Assembly: GCA_963777485.1 (NCBI GenBank)
Contig: CAVZQP010000004.1
Location: 496,001 to 560,000 of the forward strand
DNA: 64,000 nt
Direction of reading: 5' to 3'
DNA from: Bog-473 sp963777485
GTDB lineage: Bacteria > Actinomycetota > Acidimicrobiia > Acidimicrobiales > RAAP-2
This document shows, in pieces, positions 33,712 to 42,678 of the stretch. The notes under the pieces are model-generated. The model ran no database searches, was not told the origin of the DNA, and saw only the letters and a list, made by a program, of their open reading frames with translations. The number at the start of each line of letters is the position of its first letter. Positions within the stretch are counted from its first letter, which is position 1. The position numbers and the translations under genes are program-made.

Positions 33712-34209
33712 ATGACTCAGACAGAAGTGACGTCAGAAACAGTGAGCGACTACCAGAACACGGTCATCGTGCACGCGGGCCCAGATGCGGTCTTCGACGC
33801 GCTCACCACCCTGGACGGGCTCACCGCCTGGTGGTCCCCGGTCACGGGGTCCGGCGAAGCCGGGGGCGAGCTCAGCTTCACGATGAACGCTCCCGAGCCG
33901 TGTGTGATGCGCGTCGACGTGGCGGCCCGGCCGGCACTCGTGCAGTGGACGTGTGTGTCGTGCGACTTCATGCCGGACTGGGTGGGTACGCGCCCGACCT
34001 ACACGATCATCCCCCTCGACGACGGCACGACCGAGGTGCAGTTCCGCCACATCGGCCTCACCTCCGAGCTGGAGTGCATCGACATGTGCACCAGCGGCTG
34101 GAACCACTTCGTCCCGAGCTTGCGCGACTATGCCGAGACCGGGAAGGGCAGCCCGCTCGGGAGCCCCGGTGACATGGCCCGGCGCCAGCGGGACCGGGAC
34201 CCGGCGTAG
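33712..34209 (+). CDS. SRPBCC (AHSA1/START-like) domain protein
   Basis: Helix-grip ligand-binding protein of 165 residues. VIVHAGPDAVFDALTTLDGLTAWW is the family start and GGELSFTMN and FRHIGLTSELECIDMCTSGWNHFVPSL follow as usual. It lies 61 bases after the fusion gene, in the ArsR operon, and is followed by a hairpin. Ligand unknown. Confidence 0.88.
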   Translation: MTQTEVTSETVSDYQNTVIVHAGPDAVFDALTTLDGLTAWWSPVTGSGEAGGELSFTMNAPEPCVMRVDVAARPALVQWTCVSCDFMPDWVGTRPTYTIIPLDDGTTEVQFRHIGLTSELECIDMCTSGWNHFVPSLRDYAETGKGSPLGSPGDMARRQRDRDPA

Positions 34210-34505
34210 CAGCCGATCACCCCGACACCGACTCCGAACCGGTGTCGAGGGGTTCCCAGTCGTGTTCGCCGACTACGAATTGATCGCCACCAACGGCGGG
34301 ACGACCCGATGACGGCCACGGGTGCTGTCGGGAGCCGTTGACGAATCCACGAATGACATTCTGAGCAAATGATCGCCGCGCAGCGACCACGCAGTTGACC
34401 TGAGGTTTCGCAAAAGCGAGATCGCCTTCGACGCCATCAAGTTCCCGACTCGCGTTGGCGCAGACCCAGCGGATCGGGCACCAGTGAGTTCGCCCACTGA
34501 CGCAT
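34210..34505. terminator. Terminator and spacer after the ArsR/SRPBCC operon
   Basis: A long hairpin at 34220-34252 (CCCCGACACCG with CGGTGTCGAGGGG, one bulged A) ends the plus-strand operon. The remaining roughly 250 bases to the convergent PhyH gene show no gene or other structure that I can support. Confidence 0.6.
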
Positions 34506-35396
34506 CTAGAGCTTGAGCCGGCCGAGGAGTTCGACGGGGTCTTGCATGTGCACCATGCCGAGGTAGCCACCGCCGCGTGGGATGCTGTCGTGCACCGCGT
34601 AGCCGAGCAGTTCTTGGGCTTGTCTTGGGAGCTTGGCAGCAATCTTGGGCGGGACCGCCAAGTAATTGTTCTCCTCTGTTCGGAGCCACCCGAGGCAATA
34701 GCTGAGGTGCGCGCCCCGCCGAGGGATCTCGGTGGTGTTGGATCCGCCGGCGTGCATGGTCCCGCCCGTGTAGACCACCGCAGAGCCGGCGGGCATCTCC
34801 GCGTACGCGATTTGGTCGGCCGCCGGAGGTGGTTGGGCGAACTGCTCTGCGGGGGGCAGATTCCGGTCCGGCCAACGATGGCTGCCGGGCACGATGCGGG
34901 TGCCCCCGTTCGCACGGGTGAAGTCGACGAAGGCGATGACGGTAGCCAGCTGTAGCTCAGGCGCCGGCTTTGGCACATCGCTCCAGACGGCCTCGTCACG
35001 GTGGAGCAGCTGCTGATCAGCTCCGGGCCCGCGTTGGAGAAGGTGGCCGAGATTCAGTTGGTAGCGCGCGCACGAAGGAAGCAAGATGCGGTCGCACAAG
35101 GCCAAGAGCAGCGGGTGGCACATCACCTCGGTGGCGAAAGTCGGTGAGAGGGCGCAGACGCCCGAAACCTGCTTCGTACACGGACCGTGGAACGCCTTCA
35201 TAATCGGGTTGAACAATTCTGCGTCGGGATCAGCGGCGTCGAGAGCCGGCCCGACTTCGTCGTTGACTCGGGTGACTATCTCGGTGCTCAGCAGCCCCTC
35301 GAGGACCACGGCGCCATCTCGCTCGATGATGGCGTGGACGGCGTCGGGGTCCGCGGTCGAGGCGTCAACGTGCTCGATGCTGGCCGTGGCAGTCAT
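34506..35396 (-). CDS. Phytanoyl-CoA dioxygenase (PhyH) family protein
   Basis: Fe(II)/2-oxoglutarate oxygenase of 296 residues. The HxD iron ligands are in LLHRDEAVWSD and the distal His in GTMHAGGSN; VIAFVDFTRANGGTRIVPGSH precedes it. Its end (GYLGMVHMQDPVELLGRL) is a good guide to where the copy at 20472 should stop. Probably monocistronic and divergent from the small KOW gene. Substrate unknown. Confidence 0.9.
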   Translation of the reverse strand: MTATASIEHVDASTADPDAVHAIIERDGAVVLEGLLSTEIVTRVNDEVGPALDAADPDAELFNPIMKAFHGPCTKQVSGVCALSPTFATEVMCHPLLLALCDRILLPSCARYQLNLGHLLQRGPGADQQLLHRDEAVWSDVPKPAPELQLATVIAFVDFTRANGGTRIVPGSHRWPDRNLPPAEQFAQPPPAADQIAYAEMPAGSAVVYTGGTMHAGGSNTTEIPRRGAHLSYCLGWLRTEENNYLAVPPKIAAKLPRQAQELLGYAVHDSIPRGGGYLGMVHMQDPVELLGRLKL

Positions 35397-35542
35397 CCGT
35401 GGCCGTCCCCCTTCCTCAGGTGTGTTCCGACGCTACCGGATCACCCCGTCGTCGGCTCTTGCGCCTTTGCGTGGGTTGCGCTGCACATTCGAGTCACTAC
35501 CGTCCGGGCGAACGGAGTGCTCTCTCTGGGCATACTGATGCC

Positions 35543-35710
35543 ATGCCAACATCACTTCACGCAGGGGACCAAGCCCTGATCCTTGGTGGTCCGTTCGCCG
35601 GGAAGGTAGGCATGATCGTGCGCGTTGACTCCGACACGGCGACTGTCGTGTGCGACATTTTCGATCGGCCTCGAGGTGTGGGCGATCCCATGGAAGAAGA
35701 GGAGCGCTGA
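35543..35710 (+). CDS. Small KOW-motif protein
   Basis: Only 55 residues, nearly all a single KOW motif: GDQALILGGPFAGKVGMIVRVDSDTATVV, then an acidic tail. KOW domains bind RNA or ribosomal protein in NusG and L24-like proteins; a stand-alone copy this short has no defined role. ATG 35543 lies in a region with no long ribosome site. Its stop shares a base with the start of the next gene, so they are translationally coupled. Confidence 0.65.
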   Translation: MPTSLHAGDQALILGGPFAGKVGMIVRVDSDTATVVCDIFDRPRGVGDPMEEEER

Positions 35711-35985
35711 TGACCCTCGCCGTCGTATTCGGACCCGGTCTCCTGATCTTCCTCATCGTCCTTCTTTGTGCCTTCGTGGTGCCACTCTGGGCCGTCGTCG
35801 ATGCGGCCAGTCGTCCGGCGGCAGCCTTCTACGGCGCCGGCTCGAACAAGACGACCTGGATCGCCGTCGTCGCCGTCGCCTGGTTCATCGGCCTCGGGTT
35901 CTTCCTCGGCGGCTTCTATCTGCTCTTCACGCGGCCGAAGGTGCGCCGGCAGATGGAGGGGCCTGCGCTGAAGTCTCGTTCCTAG
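35710..35985 (+). CDS. Small membrane protein with two transmembrane segments
   Basis: 91 residues with two hydrophobic segments (about residues 5-28 and 47-70) around VDAASRPAAAFYGAGSNKTTW, and a basic C-terminal tail PKVRRQ. The shape resembles the PLDc_N/DUF2516 class of short actinobacterial membrane proteins; no function can be assigned. ATG shares its first base with the KOW protein stop (TGATG). Its final 4 bases overlap the convergent zwf gene. Confidence 0.65.
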   Translation: MTLAVVFGPGLLIFLIVLLCAFVVPLWAVVDAASRPAAAFYGAGSNKTTWIAVVAVAWFIGLGFFLGGFYLLFTRPKVRRQMEGPALKSRS

Positions 35986-37475
35986 GCCGACCGCGACGAG
36001 CGCCACTGCCGCTCGAAGGGCAGGCGCCACGTGCGCGGCGCGATGAGGTCGTAGATCGCCGGAGGCCCCCAACTTCCCTTGGAGTAGGGCTCGGCGGCCG
36101 GCGGGTTCTCGAGGAGCGGCGTCGACACCTCCCACAGCCGCTCGATCCCCTCGGCCGTGTTGAACAGCGTGTGGTCCCCGACCATGGCGTCGTGGATCAG
36201 GCGCTCGTAGGCCTCGAGCACGTCGGCGTCCTGGCCCGTCTCGTGCAGCGCGAACTGCAGGGACAGCTTCTCGAGTTGCATGCCCGGGCCGGGGTGCTTG
36301 CCGTAGAACGACAGCGAGAGCTTGGACGAGTCGGCCAGGTCGAAGGTGAGGTGGTCGGGGCCTTGGGCGCCGACGCCGGAGCCCTCGGGGAACATGGACT
36401 TGGGGGGCTCGCGGAACGCGATCGAGATGATGCGTTCGCCGCTGCCCATCTGCTTGCCGGTGCGCAGGAAGAACGGCACGCCGGCCCAGCGCCAGTTGTC
36501 GATCTCGCAGCGCACGGCGACGAGGGTCTCCGTGTCCGAGTCGGCCGCGACGCCGGGGATGTCGCGGTAGCCGTCGTACTGGCCGCGCACGACCTGCGTG
36601 ACGTCGAGTGGGCGGATGGAGCGGAAGACCTTGTTCTTCTCCTCGCCGATCGGGTCCGGGGCGAGTGCCGTGGGCGGCTCCATGGCGACGAAGCCCATGA
36701 TCTGGAACAGGTGGGTCACCACCATGTCCTTGAAGGCGCCGGTCGCCTCGTAGAACGCCACCCGTTCGTCGACTCCGAGCGTCTCGGGCACGTCGATCTG
36801 CACATGGTCGATGTGGTCGCGGTTCCAGATCGGCTCGAAGAGTCCGTTGGCGAACCGGAAAGCCAGGATGTTCTGCACCGCCTCCTTGCCCAGGAAGTGG
36901 TCGATGCGGAAGATCTGCTCCTCGTCGAAGTACTGGTGCAGCATGTCGTTCAGCGCGCAGGCTGAGGCCAGGTCCGTGCCGAACGGCTTCTCCATGACGA
37001 TGCGCGACCGCTCGATCAGCTTGGCGTCCGCCAGCATCTGGATGACCGACTCGTCCGCCGCCGGCGGCACGCTCAGATAGTGCAGCCGCCGCACGCCGTT
37101 GCCGTCGCCACCGATCGCCTTCTCCGCCCCGGCGACGTGGTCGCCCAGCTCCTGCGCTCCGCTCGATGTGGACACGAAGGAGAGCCGCTTTTCGAACTCA
37201 GCCCACTGGCGCAACGAGATCTTGCCGGTATAGAACTCGTCACAGGCGTGGCGGGCCAGGTGCCGGAAATCCTCTTCCGAGATCTGCCGGGTGGAACTTC
37301 CGACGATGCGGTAGTCGGGCATCATCCCGAGCGTCGAGAGGTGGAGGAGGCCGGGCAGCAGCTTGCGCGCCGCCAGGTCGCCGGTGGCGCCGAACAGCAC
37401 GATCACGTGCGGGTCGATCTGGGAACCGGACGTCGCCGAGTCGGCGGTCTCATTGCGGTCCACCACTTCGGTCAT
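35982..37475 (-). CDS. zwf: Glucose-6-phosphate 1-dehydrogenase
   Basis: 497 residues, normal for the family. GATGDLA at 29-35 binds NADP+, RIDHFLGKE at 190-198 is the catalytic and substrate signature, and EKPFG at 162-166 is also conserved. It oxidises glucose 6-phosphate to the lactone and feeds the pentose phosphate pathway with NADPH. ATG 37475 overlaps the amidohydrolase stop, so the two are co-translated. The usual partners (gnd, pgl, opcA) are absent nearby, so in this genome it is detached from its usual cluster. The product may supply NADPH to the many oxygenases in the region. Confidence 0.96.
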   Translation of the reverse strand: MTEVVDRNETADSATSGSQIDPHVIVLFGATGDLAARKLLPGLLHLSTLGMMPDYRIVGSSTRQISEEDFRHLARHACDEFYTGKISLRQWAEFEKRLSFVSTSSGAQELGDHVAGAEKAIGGDGNGVRRLHYLSVPPAADESVIQMLADAKLIERSRIVMEKPFGTDLASACALNDMLHQYFDEEQIFRIDHFLGKEAVQNILAFRFANGLFEPIWNRDHIDHVQIDVPETLGVDERVAFYEATGAFKDMVVTHLFQIMGFVAMEPPTALAPDPIGEEKNKVFRSIRPLDVTQVVRGQYDGYRDIPGVAADSDTETLVAVRCEIDNWRWAGVPFFLRTGKQMGSGERIISIAFREPPKSMFPEGSGVGAQGPDHLTFDLADSSKLSLSFYGKHPGPGMQLEKLSLQFALHETGQDADVLEAYERLIHDAMVGDHTLFNTAEGIERLWEVSTPLLENPPAAEPYSKGSWGPPAIYDLIAPRTWRLPFERQWRSSRSA

Positions 37476-38662
37476 GCGGGCCTCCGCACGTTGAGCTCGG
37501 CGGTGTTGGCGCCCATGATCTTCGGCACCGATTCCTGGGGCAGCTTCTGCAGCTCCGTCACCCAGTCGGTCGGTTGGGGGAGGCCCTCCACGTGAGGCCA
37601 GTCCGAGCCGAAGATGACCCGGTCCTCGCCCACGAACCCGACGATCTCGTCGACGTCGTCCTCCCAGAACGGGTTGATCCAGATGTGGCGCCGGAACGTG
37701 TCGACCGGGTCCTCGGCGAAGTAGCCCGGCATGCGCCGCGCGGTGGTGCGCAGCTTGCGGAAGAGGGGAGCGAGGAATTCCGAGCCGTTCTCGACCGAGG
37801 CGACGCGCACATTGGGGAAACGGTCGAACAGTTTCTCGAGGATGAGCGTCGCCAGCCAGTCGTGCGCAGCCCGCTCGATGGCGAACGCCTTGATGCTCGG
37901 ACGCTGATACCCGCCGCTCCCCTTGAACGAGGCCCGGAAGCCGTCCGGCGCGTAGCCGTTCGACGACAAACCCGCGTCCCCCGCGTGCACGACGACCGTG
38001 ATGCCCGATTCGTTCACCCGCGCCCAGAAGGGGTCGAACTCGTCGGCCGCCGGCGAGAGCGGGCCCGCCGCCGTGATCGGCGCCGCCGCCCGCAGCACGA
38101 CGGTGCGGGCATCCTGTTCGAGAGCCCACTCGAGTTCGCGCACGGCCTCGTCCACGTCGGCCAGGGTGATGTAGGGCGACGCGAAGATGCGGTCCCGGTA
38201 GGCCATGCCCCAGTCCTCTGCCAGCCACCGGTTGAACGCGCGGAACAGGAGGACCACCGCCTCGGGGTCCTCCTTCAGCGGCTCCTCGTAGAGCATGCCG
38301 AGCGTGGGGAAGAGCCAGACCTGGGCCAGGCCCTGCGCGTCCATCGTCGCCAGCCGGGCGTCCCGGTCGCGGTACTCGGGCCGGGTGGGCTCGGGCGTGC
38401 CCATGAGCTCGTGCATGGGCACGCCGTTTGGGTTGCCGCGGAAATAGTCGAACAGCGCGCCGGCCGGCGAGATCGGGTTGAACGTCGGGTTCGTCACGGC
38501 TCGGCTGATGCGACCACCAAGCGAGTGGTAGCGCCGGCCGTTCACCTCGACCCACTCGATGACCCGCGGCCCGAGCGCCGGGTCCAGGTGGCGGGTGAAC
38601 GCGTCGAGCGCCTCGTAGTAGTGATTGTCGGCGTCGAAGACGGGTGCGTCGAGCGTTGGCAT
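37472..38662 (-). CDS. Amidohydrolase-family (PF04909-type) metal-dependent hydrolase/decarboxylase
   Basis: TIM-barrel hydrolase of 396 residues. VFDADNHYYE is the N-terminal metal-binding DxH variant, VVHAGD a middle His strand, and IFGSDWPHVEGLP the C-terminal Asp motif typical of the ACMS-decarboxylase/amidohydrolase-2 group. Members decarboxylate or hydrolyse aromatic or lactone compounds. It is first in the transcript that continues into zwf. Confidence 0.88.
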   Translation of the reverse strand: MPTLDAPVFDADNHYYEALDAFTRHLDPALGPRVIEWVEVNGRRYHSLGGRISRAVTNPTFNPISPAGALFDYFRGNPNGVPMHELMGTPEPTRPEYRDRDARLATMDAQGLAQVWLFPTLGMLYEEPLKEDPEAVVLLFRAFNRWLAEDWGMAYRDRIFASPYITLADVDEAVRELEWALEQDARTVVLRAAAPITAAGPLSPAADEFDPFWARVNESGITVVVHAGDAGLSSNGYAPDGFRASFKGSGGYQRPSIKAFAIERAAHDWLATLILEKLFDRFPNVRVASVENGSEFLAPLFRKLRTTARRMPGYFAEDPVDTFRRHIWINPFWEDDVDEIVGFVGEDRVIFGSDWPHVEGLPQPTDWVTELQKLPQESVPKIMGANTAELNVRRPA

Positions 38663-38747
38663 TGTCAGCCTTTCCCAGTACGCGTGGCGTGCCTGGCGTC
38701 GGTGTGGCGCAACACCAAAACTGTATTGGCTGGCGGCGGGCGCCCCG

Positions 38748-39461
38748 TCAGGCCCCGGCCTCGGGGCGGGGCGGGCCGGCGGCCGTGTACTGCACGCCTT
38801 CGGGGTCGACCGCCCAATCGGGCGGCTGCCCCCACTGCTCCCCGAACACCAACTCGGGGAGCGGGCGCCGGCGCACCGGACCGTGCTTCCCCAGCGGCCG
38901 CCCCAGGGTGATGGTGGCCATGATGTCCACGTTGTCGGGGATCCCCAGCAGCCCGCGCAGGTCGCCGTCGGCCATATGGTGCAACCCCGTCAACACGCCG
39001 CCGTAGCCCAGGGCGCGGGCGGCAAGCAGCAGGTTCTGGCAGGCCGGGTAGATCGAGGCGCCGTCGCTGCTGGCCGTGTGCGAGCGGTAGCGCACATAGC
39101 AGGCGAGCACGAGGACGGGCACCGACTCGTAGTCGTCGACGTAGAGCTGCATCGTGCGGGCCAGCCGCGACTTGGGTGAGTCGGCCTGGGCTCCCGATCC
39201 CTTGTCATAGCCGTCCTCGGCGCGCTTGGCGTCCCAAAAGCGGCGGGCGCCCGCGCCGATCAGCCGCTTGGCCTCTGCCGCCACCGGCCCGTCGGTGAGC
39301 ACGACGAAGCGGAAAGGTTGCCGGTTCGACCCGCTCGGCGCCCGGGTGGCTGCGAAGAGGATGTCGCGCAAGGCGTCCTCGGGGACCTTCTCGTCGGCGT
39401 AGCGGCGGATGGCCCGCGTGCTGAGGAGGCCGTCGTAGAGGGAGACGCCGTCGGGGTGCAC
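38748..39461 (-). CDS. Nitroreductase-family flavin oxidoreductase
   Basis: FMN-dependent oxidoreductase of 237 residues. STRAIRRYADEKVPEDALRDIL and AATRAPSGSNRQPFRFVVL are the usual FMN-binding and N-terminal motifs, and LLLAARALGYGGVLTGLHH is typical of the second half. It would reduce nitro groups, quinones or similar with NAD(P)H. GTG 39461 is the start. It is in a minus-strand row with the amidohydrolase and nitrilase genes. Confidence 0.9.
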   Translation of the reverse strand: MHPDGVSLYDGLLSTRAIRRYADEKVPEDALRDILFAATRAPSGSNRQPFRFVVLTDGPVAAEAKRLIGAGARRFWDAKRAEDGYDKGSGAQADSPKSRLARTMQLYVDDYESVPVLVLACYVRYRSHTASSDGASIYPACQNLLLAARALGYGGVLTGLHHMADGDLRGLLGIPDNVDIMATITLGRPLGKHGPVRRRPLPELVFGEQWGQPPDWAVDPEGVQYTAAGPPRPEAGA

Positions 39462-39500
39462 CGCGGCGACCCTACCAATGCGCCCCCCGGAGGCCGGCGA

Positions 39501-40358
39501 TCACGCCACGACGGCTCTGTCGACCAGCTCGCCGTAGAGCGCGGGCCGGCGCTCCTCCTCGAGGAGCGCGCCGACGCCCTCGCGGAGGTGCGCCAGGTGC
39601 AGGTCGATGCGGTGCACCACCAACTCGGCCGGGCTCGGCCGTCCCGGCACGGCCGTTTGCGCCGTGGCGACCACGGTGCCGGTGGGGGCGATGATGCGGC
39701 TCGCGCCGAGCAGGGTCGACGTGGCATGCGTGCCGGCCTGGTTCGCCTCGAGCCACCACTGGCTGTTGGCGAGCGCGTAGGCGGGGTGCAGGAGTTCCCA
39801 GGCCGGCGCCGACTCGACCTCGCACGCGCAGGCCGCGAGCACCAGCCGGGCCCCGCGCAGCGCGAACGACCGGGCCACCTCGGGAAAGTCGCCCTCGAAG
39901 CCGACGACGAGCCCGACCCGCCCGAGCGACGGGTCGTCGAACGTCGTGACGCGGTCGCCCGGAGCGAAGACGGCGTGTTCGCGCGCCGGCCGGTAGAGGT
40001 GCGCCTTGCGGTGCCAGGCGGCAAGGTCGCCGTGGGGATTGAATACCAGCATCGTGTCGTACACCGAGCGGTCGTGACCGAGCTCCGGCAGGCTCCCGGC
40101 GACGAAGAGGCCGTGTCGTCGCGCCCGCTCGGCGAGGCGACGCGCCCGTGGGCCGTCCCGCGGTTCGGCGTCGCGGCGTACGTCCTCGGAGAGCGTCTCG
40201 GGGTCGTAGCCGCACGACCACAGCTCGGGCAGAACGAGCAGCTCCACTCCCCGGGCCGCGGCGTCGTCCATCATGCCCAGGGCGACCGACAGGTTCTGCT
40301 TGGGTTCGCCCGGTACGGACAGCCACTGCGCCACGCCGACCAGCAGGTCTCGCTTCAC
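39501..40358 (-). CDS. Carbon-nitrogen hydrolase (nitrilase superfamily)
   Basis: 285 residues with the Glu-Lys-Cys triad: Glu45 in LLVLPELWS, Lys in WHRKAHLYR and Cys in LVLAACACEVE. Family members cleave nitriles, amides or carbamoyl groups. GTG 40358 is the start. The agmatinase-like gene upstream on the same strand suggests nitrogen or polyamine metabolism: agmatine or guanidino compounds to putrescine, then amide or carbamoyl hydrolysis. That link is inference. Confidence 0.88.
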   Translation of the reverse strand: MKRDLLVGVAQWLSVPGEPKQNLSVALGMMDDAAARGVELLVLPELWSCGYDPETLSEDVRRDAEPRDGPRARRLAERARRHGLFVAGSLPELGHDRSVYDTMLVFNPHGDLAAWHRKAHLYRPAREHAVFAPGDRVTTFDDPSLGRVGLVVGFEGDFPEVARSFALRGARLVLAACACEVESAPAWELLHPAYALANSQWWLEANQAGTHATSTLLGASRIIAPTGTVVATAQTAVPGRPSPAELVVHRIDLHLAHLREGVGALLEEERRPALYGELVDRAVVA

Positions 40359-40474
40359 ATCCCCACCGGGCCCGTTGGCTCCTCTCGTCGTCGCCTGCCT
40401 GCACCGTACGGGCGCAACGTTCGGGGAGGGTTTCCCGCCTGTGAATGCCTTGTTACAACGCGTGCACTCGAGGC

Positions 40475-41428
40475 TCAGGAATTCAGCAACGCCATGGCGG
40501 TGAGCAGCTCGTAGATCACGTGCGCGGCGGCGATCGCCGTAATTTCGGCGTGGTCGAACGCGGGCGAGACTTCGACCACGTCGGCGCCCACGATCCGGGC
40601 GGGCGCCAGCGCTCGCACGAGCGACAGCAGTTCGCGGCTGGTCAACCCTCCGGCCTCGGGCGTGCCGGTGCCCGGTGCGTGGGCGGGGTCGAGGACGTCG
40701 ATGTCGACGGACACGTAGAGCGGCGCGTCGCCCACCCGCTCCAAGACCCCCGCCGCCACCGCGGCCACGCCCCGCTCGCCGACCTCGTCGGCCGTGATCT
40801 GTGCGAAGCCCATGCCGGCGTCGTCAACGAGGTCGGTGCTCGAGTAGAGCGGCCCGCGCAGGCCGATGTGGGTGCAGTGGTCGCGGCTGAGCAGCCCTTC
40901 CTCCCAGGCCCGACGGAACGGGGAGCCATGAGTGAAGCGCTGGCCGAAGTAGACGTCCCACGTGTCGAGGTGGGCGTCGAAGTGCACCAGGGCCAGCGGG
41001 CCGTGCCGCGCCGACGTGGCGCGCAACAGCGGGAGGGCGACGGTGTGGTCACCCCCGATCGCCACCAACCGCCCGCCGCCCGCCAACAGTGTCTCGGCCG
41101 CGGCCTCGATCTGAGCGACCGCCTCCTCGGGCCCGAAGGGCGTACACGCGATGTCGCCGGCGTCCACCACTTGCGCGAGCTCGAAGGGCAACGCGCCCAT
41201 GGAGGGGTTGAAGGGCCGCAGCAGGCGCGAGCCCTGACGCACGGCGGAGGGCCCGAAACGGGCACCGGGCCGGTAGGTGGTGCCACCGTCGAACGGGATG
41301 CCCACGACCGCGATGTCCCAGCGCGGCACGGCGTCGGCCGCCGGCAGGCGGGCGAACGTGGCGGGCCCGGCGAAGCGGGGGACGACGGTGGCGTCGGCCG
41401 GGCCGACCGGGCCAACGTCCCCGCTCAT
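40475..41428 (-). CDS. Agmatinase/arginase (ureohydrolase) family protein
   Basis: Binuclear manganese hydrolase of 317 residues. GGDHTVALPLL, VHFDAHLDTWD and SVDIDVLDPAHAPG are the three metal-binding motifs with all His/Asp ligands present. The family cleaves a guanidino group to urea; agmatinase (to putrescine) is the most common bacterial function, but arginase-like or guanidinobutyrase activities are not excluded. ATG 41428 overlaps the serine hydrolase stop, so they are co-translated. Confidence 0.9.
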   Translation of the reverse strand: MSGDVGPVGPADATVVPRFAGPATFARLPAADAVPRWDIAVVGIPFDGGTTYRPGARFGPSAVRQGSRLLRPFNPSMGALPFELAQVVDAGDIACTPFGPEEAVAQIEAAAETLLAGGGRLVAIGGDHTVALPLLRATSARHGPLALVHFDAHLDTWDVYFGQRFTHGSPFRRAWEEGLLSRDHCTHIGLRGPLYSSTDLVDDAGMGFAQITADEVGERGVAAVAAGVLERVGDAPLYVSVDIDVLDPAHAPGTGTPEAGGLTSRELLSLVRALAPARIVGADVVEVSPAFDHAEITAIAAAHVIYELLTAMALLNS

Positions 41429-42657
41429 CAGTCGTCGATGGCCTGGTACACGAGCGCCCGTAGCTGCGCCCGGAACGGGTACGCGATCGACGGGAAGAGC
41501 TGCGTCATGAACACGGCGAAGAGGTCCTCGGCGGGGTCGACCCAGAACGCCGTGCTGGCGGCCCCGCCCCAGTAGTACTCACCCGCGGAGCCGGCCATCG
41601 CCGTGGCAGCGGGCCCGAGCCCGACAGCGAAGCCGAGGCCGAAGCCGACACCCTCGAAGCCGGCCTCGCCGAAGCCACCCATGGCGAGGTCCTGCAGGGT
41701 CGCCCCGCCCGGCAGGTGGTTGGCCGTCATGAGCTCGATCGTCTTGCGCCCCAGTACCCGCCGGCCGTCGAGCTGACCGCCGTTCGCGAGCATCTGGCAG
41801 AACGCGACGTAGTCGTGGGTGGTCGAGACGAGCCCGCCGGCGCCTGACAGGTACGGCTGCGGCCGGGTGATGCGGTTGGCGAACTCGCCCTCCATGAGCC
41901 GGGGGCTGTTGGCTGGGCGGTACTGGTAGCAGGCAGCCAAGCGAGCCAGTGACCCCTCGGGGACGTAGAACCCGGTGTCGACCATGCCGAGCGGTTCGAA
42001 GAGCTCGCGCTGCAGGTACTCGTCGAAGCTTTGGCCCGAGAGGATCTCGACCAGACGACCGACGATGTCGGTCGACAGCCCGTAGTTCCAGTGTGTGCCC
42101 GGGTGGAACTTGAGCGGGTGTTGCGCGAGCAGGGCCGTCACGTCCTCGAGCGTCTGCTCACGCCCGAGGGTGCGCCGCGCCTCGGCGAACGCTTCGTCGA
42201 TCGGGTTGTCGGGGAACAGACTGCCCGGCAGTCCGGTCATGTGCATGAGGACGTCACGCATGTTCATCGGCCGCTCGGGCTTGACCAGGGTGACCGACCC
42301 GTCTGCCTGGACCTCGCCCACCTGGAGGGTGCGCCACTCCGGGATGTAGCGGCGTACCGGGTCGAGCAGCTGGAACATGCCGCGCTCGTAGAGCTGCATG
42401 AGAGCGACCGATGCGATCGGTTTGGTCATGGAGTAGATCCGGAAGATGGCGTCGTCGGCCATCGCAACGTCGCGCTCGCGGTCCATCAACCCGAGGGACC
42501 GGTAGTAAGCCACATGGCCCCCCCGTACGACGGTGATCTGGCAGCCCGTGATCTTCCCGGTGTCGACGTAGTGCTGCCCGAAGTGCTCGGTGATGCGTTC
42601 GAGCCGGTCCTCTCGCATGCCTGCAGCATCCGGCTCCACTTTCATGGCAGTGTCCAT
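41428..42657 (-). CDS. Beta-lactamase-fold serine hydrolase (class C/EstB-like)
   Basis: 409 residues. The Ser-x-x-Lys motif is IYSMTKP (Ser76, Lys79), and HWNYGLSTDIVGRLVE carries the Tyr-containing second motif; a GGA-type third motif is plausible near the C-terminus. Such proteins are mostly esterases or transesterases and not true beta-lactamases. No signal peptide is seen, so it is probably cytosolic. Coupled to the agmatinase gene. Confidence 0.88.
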   Translation of the reverse strand: MDTAMKVEPDAAGMREDRLERITEHFGQHYVDTGKITGCQITVVRGGHVAYYRSLGLMDRERDVAMADDAIFRIYSMTKPIASVALMQLYERGMFQLLDPVRRYIPEWRTLQVGEVQADGSVTLVKPERPMNMRDVLMHMTGLPGSLFPDNPIDEAFAEARRTLGREQTLEDVTALLAQHPLKFHPGTHWNYGLSTDIVGRLVEILSGQSFDEYLQRELFEPLGMVDTGFYVPEGSLARLAACYQYRPANSPRLMEGEFANRITRPQPYLSGAGGLVSTTHDYVAFCQMLANGGQLDGRRVLGRKTIELMTANHLPGGATLQDLAMGGFGEAGFEGVGFGLGFAVGLGPAATAMAGSAGEYYWGGAASTAFWVDPAEDLFAVFMTQLFPSIAYPFRAQLRALVYQAIDD

Positions 42658-42678
42658 GCCTGTCCAGCCTCTCCTCGT

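Noticed and set aside
37476..38555. Reading frame fusing upstream sequence to zwf
   Set aside because: The sequence is a shadow of the amidohydrolase gene; zwf starts at 37475 and the fused part has no family character.
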